From Erysipelothrix sp. (GTDB lineage Bacteria > Bacillota_I > Bacilli_A > Erysipelotrichales > Erysipelotrichaceae): a stretch of 64,000 bases of DNA. The notes under the pieces were generated by a model that ran no database searches, had not been told where the DNA came from, and saw only the letters and a list, made by a program, of their open reading frames with translations. A program made the translations under genes and the position numbers. How positions within the stretch are numbered: position 1 is the stretch's first letter; each line of letters begins with the position of its first letter. Positions 28,436 through 37,467 of this stretch are shown piece by piece. The DNA lies in contig JAAZDW010000010.1 of the NCBI GenBank assembly GCA_012512595.1, positions 1 through 64,000 on the forward strand. The letters run 5' to 3'.

Positions 28436-28461
28436 AAAACTGCCAAACTGCAGTTTTTTTT
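28436..28461 (+). terminator. Intrinsic terminator
   Basis: AAAACTGC...GCAGTTTTTTTT. Confidence 0.75.
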
Positions 28462-28695
28462 ATACTTATAATTTAGACTTTGTTTTAAAAAAGGATTAAT
28501 AATCATAAGAGTTTAGCAATTAATAAAACCATGATATTATTAATATAACAACACAACCTAGCATATAGAGTAAACATTTTTTAAAAAAGCAGTCGATAGG
28601 ACCAATGAAAGTCCAAAATAGAAATAGTAAAGTGATTTAAAAAAATAAAACAAGTAAGACTATTACATCTTTTTAAAGTAGATAGGCAGGTTTGT

Positions 28696-29466
28696 ATGAA
28701 CATTGATTGGATAATAACATTACTAACATCAATAACAATTTTCTTTGCGTCAATTGTACATGGAGTTGCAGGTTTTGGCTTAGCTCAATTTGGAATGGGG
28801 ATAATGCCTTTTTTTAGAAGTGTAGAGTCAGCTGCGATAATCTTTAGTATGGTTGCAACAGTCAGCAACTTTAGAATTTGGTGGAGTGTTAGAGATGAGT
28901 TTGACTTTAAGGAATATATTAAACCAGTTATTGGTTTATTGGTGGGGATGCCAATGGGCATTTACATTTTTAACCAACTAAATGAAGGCCAGATAAAGGT
29001 TGCGATTGGAATAATCTTAATTTTAGGAACAATTTTAATAATCTTAAATAAACAGACAAAAATCTTAGAAAAATCATTTAAGGATAAAAAACACAAACCT
29101 AATTGGTTTATACCAATAGCAGTCGGTTTAAGCGCAGGTGTTTTAGGTGGTGCTGTCGCAATACCTGGCCCACCAATGATTCTATATGGTACTTTTATGG
29201 CCGCCAGTGGGCTATGGAGCAACGCTAAAATGAAGTCAATATTTACGGCATTTTTTGGGACATTAATGCTTTATCGAGTATTAAGCGTTGCGGTTTTAGG
29301 AGATATTACTCTAAGTCTTGCAATAGAAGCATTAATCACAGTTCCAGCGATGCTTTTAGGGTCATGGATTGGAATCGAAATATTTAAAAAGATCTCTAGT
29401 AAAATATTTAATTGGGTAGTCATAGTATTACTAATAATTAATGCTTTAATCTTATTGATAAAGTAA
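28696..29466 (+). CDS. TSUP (TauE/SafE) family transporter
   Basis: HGVAGFGLAQFGMGIMPF and GVLGGAVAIPGPPMILYG repeats. Confidence 0.85.
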   Translation: MNIDWIITLLTSITIFFASIVHGVAGFGLAQFGMGIMPFFRSVESAAIIFSMVATVSNFRIWWSVRDEFDFKEYIKPVIGLLVGMPMGIYIFNQLNEGQIKVAIGIILILGTILIILNKQTKILEKSFKDKKHKPNWFIPIAVGLSAGVLGGAVAIPGPPMILYGTFMAASGLWSNAKMKSIFTAFFGTLMLYRVLSVAVLGDITLSLAIEALITVPAMLLGSWIGIEIFKKISSKIFNWVVIVLLIINALILLIK

Positions 29467-29512
29467 TTGACATAGAAAAAAATATTCAAAATTTTAATAT
29501 ACCAATAATTTT

Positions 29513-29536
29513 AAACTGCCACATGGCAGTTTTTTT
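29513..29536 (+). terminator. Intrinsic terminator
   Basis: AAACTGCC ACAT GGCAGTTTTTTT. Confidence 0.8.
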
Positions 29537-29660
29537 ATTAATTCTGCTTTTATCATAGGACTAATTTCATTATATTTTCTTAAACACAGACAAAAGGGAC
29601 GGTACTTAACTTTATAGATTATTTATTATATATTGTTTATAGTAAAAAAAGAAGGTGGTA

Positions 29661-30443
29661 ATAATGGCTAGAGAAGCTAGAGATAAAAAATTGTTTAGTA
29701 CTTATTATATTAAACAAGTGGGATCAGTTGATTGTACTTTATTTGCGAGTGAAGCAGACCGTTTAAAATTTATAGAAATTCTGAAAAACTCAAAGAAGAA
29801 GATTGATTTTAGAATCTATGCTTATAACATTAGTGATAAAGATTCCTATGAAATAATTATATTTGACAATGGGAGTGATATTTCAAGTATTATGAAAAGC
29901 CTTAATATTTCTTATTCAATGTATAAAAATAGTGGAGGTCAATTATTTAAAGACCGCTATAAAAGTATTATTATAAAAGATTACTTTACTTTAGCCAACT
30001 ACATTCAAGAGATTCATCATTTAGGTGACGAAAGTAAGTGGAATGGTTGTCAGGAATATTTTAAAGAAGAGCTTGCGGATAGTTTTTTAGATATCAAAGA
30101 AATAAAGAAATTACTTCATTATCAAAAAGTTAAATCGTTTGAAGAATATAGTTATTATTTTGAAAATACGCTTACGAAAGATAGCTTTATTTGTGATGAG
30201 AACTCGCTGTTTTGTCAAGATGTAAGGACTTGTATTATGGATAAAGAAGAAGCGAGAATAAAGCTTGACAGTATTTTAAAAGAAAACTCTTTTACCTTTG
30301 AAGACTTATTAAAAAATTTAGAAGTGAGAAATTATTGGATCAAATATTTTAGAAAAAATTCAATCTTAAGTTTAAGAGAAATAGGCTTGTTGTTTGGAAA
30401 TCTAAGTGAATCAACTATTTGTAAGATCATTAATAACAAATAA
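29661..30443 (+). CDS. RAYT-like (Y1_Tnp-derived) protein with degenerate HUH motif
   Basis: MAREARDK..., ASEADRLKFIEILK, AYNISDKDSYEIII in place of AYxxMxNHxHLLI, SIMKSLNISYSMYKN, GQLFKDRYKS; C-terminal HTH SLREIGLLFGNLSESTICKI. Start could be ATG 29661 or 29664. Confidence 0.7.
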   Translation: MMAREARDKKLFSTYYIKQVGSVDCTLFASEADRLKFIEILKNSKKKIDFRIYAYNISDKDSYEIIIFDNGSDISSIMKSLNISYSMYKNSGGQLFKDRYKSIIIKDYFTLANYIQEIHHLGDESKWNGCQEYFKEELADSFLDIKEIKKLLHYQKVKSFEEYSYYFENTLTKDSFICDENSLFCQDVRTCIMDKEEARIKLDSILKENSFTFEDLLKNLEVRNYWIKYFRKNSILSLREIGLLFGNLSESTICKIINNK

Positions 30444-30469
30444 CGGTTAAAATTGAGGAGGTGGAAATT

Positions 30470-31447
30470 GTGTTTGAATTAAATTTAGATAGTAATATAT
30501 TAGATAACAAGACTAGCTTAGATGAAAATAAGATTTATGACATCTTAATCGTTGGTGCTGGTCCTGCGGGCTTAAATAGCGCCTTGTATGGTAAGCGAAA
30601 TGGGCTTGATGTTGGCTTAATAGCAAAACAAATTGGTGGTCAGGTAATGGATACTTCATCAGTTGATAACTACTTAGGGTATGATTCAATGAGTGGAGAA
30701 AGTTTAACTAAAGTTTTTAAAGATCATGTAACAAGTTATGATATTCCAATAAAAATTGAATATAACCTAGAAAAAATAGAAAAGAAAGATAACTTGTTTT
30801 ACCACTACCTTTCGGATGGTTCGGTTTTTAAGAGCAAAACTTTTATTATTGCGACTGGAAGTAAACCAAGAAAACTTAATGTTTCAGGCGAAGATGATTA
30901 TGTGGGCAAAGGGGTCGCATATTGCGCTATTTGTGATGGACCTTTATACAAAGATAAAGTAGTTGCGGTTGTCGGAGGCGGCAATGCTGCGGTTGAGGCA
31001 GCTTTGGATTTATCAAAAATCGCAAAAAAAGTCGTTATTATTCAAAGAAGTGAAATAAAAGCTGAACAAATTTTAATTGATAAATTATATGCCAAAGAAA
31101 ATGTCACACTGATGTTAGATAGCCAAGTAAAAGAAATATATGGAGATACTTTAGTAAAAGGTTTAAAGTTATATAATACAAAAAAGACTAAACAATTAGA
31201 TTTAAAGGTTGACGGAGTCTTTGTTCAAATTGGATCTATACCTAATAGTGATCCATTTAAATCGATTGTAAAGACTTTGAGGACAGGAGAAATTGAAATT
31301 GATAGTTTTTGTAACACAAGTGAAAAAGGTGTCTTTGCGGCTGGGGATGTGACAAACGTACCATATAAACAAATATCTATAGCCAGTGGAGAAGGGGCAA
31401 AAGCAGCCCTTAGTGCAAGTGCTTATATAAATAAATTAGATAAATAG
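30470..31447 (+). CDS. Thioredoxin reductase-like FAD/NAD(P)-disulfide oxidoreductase
   Basis: ILIVGAGPAGLNSALYG, AYCAICDGPLY (CxxC), VVGGGNAAVEAALDL, GVFAAGDVTN; GTG start at 30470 after GAGGAGGTGG. Confidence 0.9.
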   Translation: MFELNLDSNILDNKTSLDENKIYDILIVGAGPAGLNSALYGKRNGLDVGLIAKQIGGQVMDTSSVDNYLGYDSMSGESLTKVFKDHVTSYDIPIKIEYNLEKIEKKDNLFYHYLSDGSVFKSKTFIIATGSKPRKLNVSGEDDYVGKGVAYCAICDGPLYKDKVVAVVGGGNAAVEAALDLSKIAKKVVIIQRSEIKAEQILIDKLYAKENVTLMLDSQVKEIYGDTLVKGLKLYNTKKTKQLDLKVDGVFVQIGSIPNSDPFKSIVKTLRTGEIEIDSFCNTSEKGVFAAGDVTNVPYKQISIASGEGAKAALSASAYINKLDK

Positions 31448-31457
31448 GAGGAATAAA

Positions 31458-32099
31458 ATGGCATTACTTAATGAAGAAATTAGACAAAACTTAAAAGGTG
31501 TTTTTAGTAAAATGAAAAATGAAGTAACAATTGTGGTGTTTACAAAAGAAAATGACTGTGATACTTGTCCAGATACTTTAAATTTCATGAAAGAAATTGA
31601 AGAGGTAGGCGAGAAAATTAAACTAGAAACTTATGATATTGAAAAAGATAGTGCTAAGGCAAAAGAGTTAAATGTAGAAATGACTCCAAGCATTGTTTTG
31701 TTGGACAGTAATAAAAAAGACAATGGGATAAAGTTTTATGGAATTCCGGCTGGTCATGAAATTAATTCACTTATAACTGGATTATTAGAAGTTTCAGGTG
31801 TTGGCGAAGCAATGCCAGATGAGTTAAAGGCGCGATTAACTAAAATTAAAAAGCCAATCGATATCAAGGTATTTGTTACTTTGGGCTGTCCACACTGTCC
31901 TGGTGCAGTTTCAAAAGCTCACAAGCTTGCCCTTGAAAATGAAAATATAAGAGCAGTGATGATTGAGGCCCAAACCTTTAGTGAATTATCCAACAAATAT
32001 AATGTTAGTGGAGTACCAAAAATTGTAATTAACGAAGTCCATGAAATTGTTGGCAATCAACCAATTGAAAAGTTTTTAGAAACAATCGAAAGCATTTAG
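31458..32099 (+). CDS. Glutaredoxin-like protein disulfide oxidoreductase (PDO; two thioredoxin folds)
   Basis: Two CxxC sites, NDCDTCPD and LGCPHCPG, in tandem Trx-like halves. Confidence 0.82.
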   Translation: MALLNEEIRQNLKGVFSKMKNEVTIVVFTKENDCDTCPDTLNFMKEIEEVGEKIKLETYDIEKDSAKAKELNVEMTPSIVLLDSNKKDNGIKFYGIPAGHEINSLITGLLEVSGVGEAMPDELKARLTKIKKPIDIKVFVTLGCPHCPGAVSKAHKLALENENIRAVMIEAQTFSELSNKYNVSGVPKIVINEVHEIVGNQPIEKFLETIESI

Positions 32100-32106
32100 C
32101 AAAATT

Positions 32107-32142
32107 AAAACCGAGATATAAGTTTAACTTATCTCGGTTTTT
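32107..32142 (+). terminator. Intrinsic terminator
   Basis: AAACCGAGATA-N10-TTATCTCGGTTTTT. Confidence 0.8.
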
Positions 32143-32233
32143 AAATAATTATGACAGATTTATTTTGTAAAGATATTATATTTGAAATCTTTAATTAGCT
32201 TATAGTTGCTGAATGATTTCTTAACTTTTATTA

Positions 32234-33217
32234 TTAAATTTTAATGCCCAAAGTAGTTAAGACTTGATCTAATTTAGCACTGGCAATCTTTTGGGCCTTT
32301 TCTTTGCCCTTAGTAAGGGTTTTTTCTATAATGTCTGAATTAATAATTTCTGTGTAATCACTTTGAAGTTTCTCTAAAAGTTCAACAACTTCTTGTGCGA
32401 CCTCTTTTTTGAAATCACCATAGCGATAATCTTTAAAGATAAGTTCAGCCTCTTTAATAGTTATTTCTTTAAGTGCTGCATATATTGTTAAGAGGTTACT
32501 AATTCCTGGTTGGTTTTCTGTGTCAAATTGGACAATGTTAACACTGTCGGTTTGAGCTGACATTATTTTCTTGCGGGCAGTTTTTGGAGAATCTAAAAGA
32601 AAGATACAACCTTTGTCAGATTGATCTGACTTACTCATTTTTCTGGCTGGGTCTTGAAGGTCCATAATTCTTGCGCCTACTTCTGCGATTAAAGGTTTTG
32701 GAACTTTAAACATTTGCCCATAGCGGTTATTCATGCGCTCAGCAATATCACGGGCTAGCTCAACATGTTGTTTTTGATCGTCTCCAACAGGGACAAAGTC
32801 AGCATCATACATTAAGATATCAGCTGCCATTAACGTTGGATAGGTATAAAAACCAACACTTAGACCAGTTTCTCCTTTTTGTTTTCGATCTTTATATTGG
32901 GTCATGCGGTCAAGTTCACCTTCATAACTGTGACAACTTAAAATAAACCCTAAATTTGCATGTTCTAAAACATCAGATTGTAAAAAAATTGTCGCCTTGT
33001 CTTTGTCTAAACCACATGCAATATATAAGGCAATTGCATCTATTAAATATTTATGGATTTCTTTTGGGTCTTGTGGGATAGTGACGGTATGTAAATTTGC
33101 AATAAAAACATACATCTCATAATCTTCTTGATACTTAACAAAGTTTCTTAAAGCTCCGATATAGTTTCCTAAATGTAGTTCTCCTGTTGGCTTAATTCCG
33201 CTTAACATTCTTTGCAT
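32234..33217 (-). CDS. trpS: Tryptophanyl-tRNA synthetase
   Basis: GIKPTGELHLGNYIGA (HIGH), KMSKSDQSDKG (KMSKS). Confidence 0.95.
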   Translation of the reverse strand: MQRMLSGIKPTGELHLGNYIGALRNFVKYQEDYEMYVFIANLHTVTIPQDPKEIHKYLIDAIALYIACGLDKDKATIFLQSDVLEHANLGFILSCHSYEGELDRMTQYKDRKQKGETGLSVGFYTYPTLMAADILMYDADFVPVGDDQKQHVELARDIAERMNNRYGQMFKVPKPLIAEVGARIMDLQDPARKMSKSDQSDKGCIFLLDSPKTARKKIMSAQTDSVNIVQFDTENQPGISNLLTIYAALKEITIKEAELIFKDYRYGDFKKEVAQEVVELLEKLQSDYTEIINSDIIEKTLTKGKEKAQKIASAKLDQVLTTLGIKI

Positions 33218-33234
33218 AATAATTTCCCTTCCTT

Positions 33235-33274
33235 TAAAAAAGATACCTATTAGGCCACTAACAAGTGGGGTATC
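33235..33274 (-). terminator. Leader terminator/attenuator upstream of trpS
   Basis: Reverse strand GATACC(CCACT TGTT AGTGG)CCTAATA GGTATC TTTTTT. Confidence 0.55.
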
Positions 33275-33463
33275 AACCTTATTTAAATTATTTTATAATG
33301 ACTAATTTATTTATAAATTTTTTATTTATTAAAAGATAATACCGGCCTTAACAATTAGGCTAGCTGCTTATATCCATAATCTCTCTTATTATAGTAATAA
33401 AAACACTTAAAGTCTAGTATTTAAGCATATATTTTGTTATAATTTGTATACGAGGTGGTATCT

Positions 33464-33919
33464 ATGATAGTACTATATACTTCACCAGGATGTGCATCCT
33501 GCCGAAAAGTAAAAAAGTTTTTAAAAGAAAATGACTTAGAGTTTATTGAAAAGAATATCATTACACTACCACTTAATGAGGTAGAATTAAGACATTTGAT
33601 CCAAAGAAGTGAAAATGGTACTAGTGATATTATAAGTACTCGTTCAAAAATTATTCGCGAATCAGACATAGATATTGATTCGATGTCTTTGAATGAGTTG
33701 ATAAGATTTATTCAAACAAACCCAACAGTCTTAAGAAGACCAATAATCGTGAGCAATCGCAATTTTCAAGTTGGTTATGATGAAGAGGAAATAGAAATGT
33801 TTTTGCCACGAAAGATTCGCGAGGTCGCCGCTAAAGGTTGTGAGGAAGACTGTGAAAACTTTCCATACTGTGGCCATTGGCGAAATGAAGAAGAAGAGAT
33901 AATAACTGAAAGCAGGTAA
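33464..33919 (+). CDS. spx: Spx-family transcriptional regulator with Cys-rich C-terminal extension
   Basis: MIVLYTSPGCASCRKVKKFL, EDGTDEIISTRSK-like ENGTSDIISTRSK, LRRPIIVSNRNFQVGYDEEEIEMFLPRKIR; extra GCEEDCENFPYCGHW tail. Confidence 0.88.
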   Translation: MIVLYTSPGCASCRKVKKFLKENDLEFIEKNIITLPLNEVELRHLIQRSENGTSDIISTRSKIIRESDIDIDSMSLNELIRFIQTNPTVLRRPIIVSNRNFQVGYDEEEIEMFLPRKIREVAAKGCEEDCENFPYCGHWRNEEEEIITESR

Positions 33920-33923
33920 TAAA

Positions 33924-35063
33924 ATGAAAGTGTTATTAGGCTTATCAGGTGGTGTTGATTCAGCAGTTGCTGCATATTTACTCAAACAACAAGGACATGA
34001 TGTAACTTGTTGTTTTATGCGTAATTGGGATGCTTTAGCTAATTTAGACATAATGGGCAATCCAACAATCAAAGATGAGGTATGTCCTCAAGAACTTGAT
34101 TATCAAGACGCAGTCGATGTTGCAAATGCCTTGGACCTTCCAATATTAAGAGTAGATTTTATTAAGGAATATTGGGACTATGTCTTTGTTGAATTTATCG
34201 AAGAATTTAAAAAAGGCCGGACACCAAACCCTGATATTTTATGTAACAAATATATAAAATTTGATGCTTTTTACCAATATGCAAAAGCGAATGATTTTGA
34301 TTATGTCGCAACTGGTCATTATGCAAAAGTAGTTAATCATGATGATGTTTTTATGATGGAAAAAGCCGAAGATTTAAATAAAGATCAAACATATTTTTTA
34401 TCACAAGTAAATAAAGATGTTTTAAGTCAAACTTTGTTTCCACTTGGCAACTATTCAAAAAAAGAAGTTCGCGACATCGCTTTAGAAATGGAATTATCAA
34501 TTGCCAAAAAGAAGGATTCGACAGGAATTTGTTTTATTGGTGAAAGAAATTTTAAAGAGTTTTTAAAAAATTACCTACCAGCAAAAACGGGTAAAATAAT
34601 TGATATTACCTCTAAAGAAGTTTTAGGCAATCATGAAGGTGTTTTATACTACACGATTGGCCAGCGAAAAGGATTAGGCATCGGTGGAAGTTTAGGACCA
34701 TGGTTTGTAGTAGGAAAAGACGTTTTAAAAAATGAATTATATGTTTCAAACATAGATGATTCATATTGGCTAGCATCAGACTCTTGTTTAGTGAGTGAAG
34801 TCAATATGTTTACAGAAATAAAAGATGGCAAAAAGTGTAATGCTAAATTTAGATATCGACAAAAAGATAATCCAGTTACCCTTTATAAACAAGGTGATGA
34901 TATTTTAGTTAAGTTTGATAATTTAATTGATGCAATAACGCCCGGGCAACAAGCTGTCTTTTATGATGGTGATGTAGTAATTGGTGGTGGTGTCATTGAA
35001 CAAGCATACCGTGACACTAAATCGCTTAAGCTAAGACTAGACGAGGCACTTAGTGCAAAATAA
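33924..35063 (+). CDS. mnmA: tRNA-specific 2-thiouridylase MnmA
   Basis: GLSGGVDSAVAAYLL, GRTPNPDILCNKYIKF, KKDSTGICFIGER. Confidence 0.95.
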   Translation: MKVLLGLSGGVDSAVAAYLLKQQGHDVTCCFMRNWDALANLDIMGNPTIKDEVCPQELDYQDAVDVANALDLPILRVDFIKEYWDYVFVEFIEEFKKGRTPNPDILCNKYIKFDAFYQYAKANDFDYVATGHYAKVVNHDDVFMMEKAEDLNKDQTYFLSQVNKDVLSQTLFPLGNYSKKEVRDIALEMELSIAKKKDSTGICFIGERNFKEFLKNYLPAKTGKIIDITSKEVLGNHEGVLYYTIGQRKGLGIGGSLGPWFVVGKDVLKNELYVSNIDDSYWLASDSCLVSEVNMFTEIKDGKKCNAKFRYRQKDNPVTLYKQGDDILVKFDNLIDAITPGQQAVFYDGDVVIGGGVIEQAYRDTKSLKLRLDEALSAK

Positions 35064-37227
35064 AGAAAAGATCACTGGCCAATTTGAGCGAGTGATTTTT
35101 CAAAATAATGAAAACTACTATACTGTAGCTTTTTTTGTGCTTGATAATATGATCTCAGATCAAATAATTGCAGTTGGCCATATTCAAGACCTAGATTATG
35201 ATAGTCAATATGAGCTTTTAGGTGAGTATGTAGAACATAAAAAATATGGAATTCAGTTTGACTATATTAAATATACCAAAGTTTTGCCAACTGATAAAAA
35301 TGCCTTAATAAAATTTTTAAGCAGTGGGATATTCCCTGGAATTGGAACAAAAACGGCTGAAAAGATTTTTGATGAACTAGGAAATGACTTAGTAAATTTA
35401 ATAAAAGCCAACCCAAAGCTTATTGACACCATTAACTTGACAGAAACTCAAGCTAACTCTTTATACAATGGTATTTTAAATAATGAAGGTAACTTTGAAC
35501 AATTGGTTGCTTACTTTTCAAGTTATGGTCTAAGTATAAATATGATTATTAGAATTGATGCAGCCTATGGTAAAGAAGCAATTGAAGTTGTTGAAGAAAA
35601 TCCATATCGATTAATGGAAGATATCAGTGGAATTGGCTTTAAAACAGCGGACAAATTAGCATTAAAAATGAATTTTGATCAAGATAGTATTCACAAAAAA
35701 GAAGCAATAATAATTCAAAGCGTTTTAGAGCATGGCAATAATACCGGTGACAGTTATATAAACAAAACAGATTTGTTAGGTGTTTATCTTAAATATGGAT
35801 ATGATGAAGAAAGTTTTGAGGGAGCCTTAGTTAATACTTTAATGCGCCGAGTGCTTGTCATGGAAAGTGAGAATATTTACCACCACACCCAATATGATAG
35901 CGAAAAAAATATTGCAACAGTATTAAATATTTTTCCGCAAAATAAACTCGCAACTGTAAGTGAAAATAAAATAGATGAGTATCTAAATGTAATTGAAAAA
36001 GAAATTGGGATTACCTATGATCAAAGCCAAAAAAGTGCTATAAAAAAGTTTCTTGAAGCCGATCTTTCAATTTTAACTGGAGGCCCTGGAACTGGGAAAA
36101 CAACGATAATTAGAGCAATGGTACTTATGTACCAGCACTTGTTTCCAAATATATCTATTGCCCTTTGTGCTCCAACTGGAAGAGCTGCTAAGCGCTTAAG
36201 TGAATTAACTAATAGTGACGCCTTTACAATTCACAGCTTATTAAAATGGGACTTAGAAAATAATACGTTTGGTATGAACAGTGACAATCTTTTACCCTAT
36301 GACATTTTAATTATTGACGAGTTTTCAATGGTTGACCAATGGCTTTTTTCAAAATTACTTTTAGCAGCACAAAACGTTAAAAAGATTTTAATTGTAGGTG
36401 ATGAAAATCAATTGCCTTCAGTACTACCGGGAGCCGTTTTAAGAGATTTAATTTCTTCAGAGCTTTTTCCTGTTGAAAGATTAAAAAAGATCTATCGTCA
36501 AAAAGTTGGCTCAAGTGTAATTTACTTAGCTGATAAAATAAATAAAGGTAACTATGATCAAATCGTCTTTGAAGATGAAGTAAGATTTTTTCAAGCTGAT
36601 AGCAGTCAAGTTGATGAAGCAATTTTACAAATCGTTCAAAATTATTTAGATGCCGGCTATGACATTGATGATATTCAAGTTTTAGCCCCTATGTATCGCA
36701 ATTCAAGTGGAATCAATATCTTGAATAATAAAATTCAACAAGTATTTAATCCAAAAGCTGGTGACAAAAAGGAATTTAAATATGGTTATCGTCTTTTTCG
36801 TGAAGGGGATAAACTCTTGCAATTAAAAAATCAAATAGATGAACAAGTTTTTAATGGTGATATTGGAAGATTAATTGAAATAGATGACTCAGATCCTTTT
36901 AAGGTTTATCTTCATGTTGATTTTGAAGGAAACCTTGTCACATACACGGGTGAAAGTCTAAGCTATCTAACCCATGCTTACTGTGTTTCAATTCATAAGT
37001 CCCAGGGTAGTGAGTATCCAATTGTTATTATGCCAATTGTAAGATCAAGTATTTTCATGCTTAGAAAAAGATTACTTTATACGGCGATTACTCGGTCAAA
37101 AAGAAATCTTATATTAGTTGGAAGTCAAGATTTATTTTTAGAACGCGTTCAAAAGGATGAACAATATGAGCGAAAAACGACCTTGATTGCGAATCTAAAC
37201 CAATTTAGTGATAACTTTGATTTTTAA
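35053..37227 (+). CDS. recD2: RecD2-type DNA helicase
   Basis: GIGTKTAEKIF and GIGFKTADKLA HhH motifs, LTGGPGTGKTT, IIDEFSMVD, VSIHKSQGSEYP. Confidence 0.92.
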   Translation: MQNKEKITGQFERVIFQNNENYYTVAFFVLDNMISDQIIAVGHIQDLDYDSQYELLGEYVEHKKYGIQFDYIKYTKVLPTDKNALIKFLSSGIFPGIGTKTAEKIFDELGNDLVNLIKANPKLIDTINLTETQANSLYNGILNNEGNFEQLVAYFSSYGLSINMIIRIDAAYGKEAIEVVEENPYRLMEDISGIGFKTADKLALKMNFDQDSIHKKEAIIIQSVLEHGNNTGDSYINKTDLLGVYLKYGYDEESFEGALVNTLMRRVLVMESENIYHHTQYDSEKNIATVLNIFPQNKLATVSENKIDEYLNVIEKEIGITYDQSQKSAIKKFLEADLSILTGGPGTGKTTIIRAMVLMYQHLFPNISIALCAPTGRAAKRLSELTNSDAFTIHSLLKWDLENNTFGMNSDNLLPYDILIIDEFSMVDQWLFSKLLLAAQNVKKILIVGDENQLPSVLPGAVLRDLISSELFPVERLKKIYRQKVGSSVIYLADKINKGNYDQIVFEDEVRFFQADSSQVDEAILQIVQNYLDAGYDIDDIQVLAPMYRNSSGINILNNKIQQVFNPKAGDKKEFKYGYRLFREGDKLLQLKNQIDEQVFNGDIGRLIEIDDSDPFKVYLHVDFEGNLVTYTGESLSYLTHAYCVSIHKSQGSEYPIVIMPIVRSSIFMLRKRLLYTAITRSKRNLILVGSQDLFLERVQKDEQYERKTTLIANLNQFSDNFDF

Positions 37228-37272
37228 TCTGATAAATTTATGCTATAATAACACCTATAACAATGATAAAGA

Positions 37273-37448
37273 CGAGTAAGTAATTTTTATTATTTAGAGA
37301 TGTAGTGGGCGGTGAAAACTACAGATAAAAGTTATTGAAGCTACTTTTGAGTGAAACCTAATCGTTTCCGTATAACTGCGTTAAAGCCAATTAAGCGTCC
37401 TTCAAGATGGTACCGTGATCTTTTCACTCTTGGAAAGGCGTTTTTTTA
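37273..37448 (+). promoter_or_regulatory. T-box leader of alaS
   Basis: T-box motif AAGATGGTACCGTG (37404-37417), plausible GCT (Ala) specifier in GAAGCTACTTTTGAG, downstream terminator with T7 run. Confidence 0.85.
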
Positions 37449-37467
37449 TTGTAAAGGAGAAAATAAA

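Noticed and set aside
28462-28695. Possible leader RNA upstream of the TSUP gene (GGACCAATGAAAGTCC hairpin)
   Set aside because: Only a 4-bp stem in AT-rich sequence; no convincing conserved fold or terminator.
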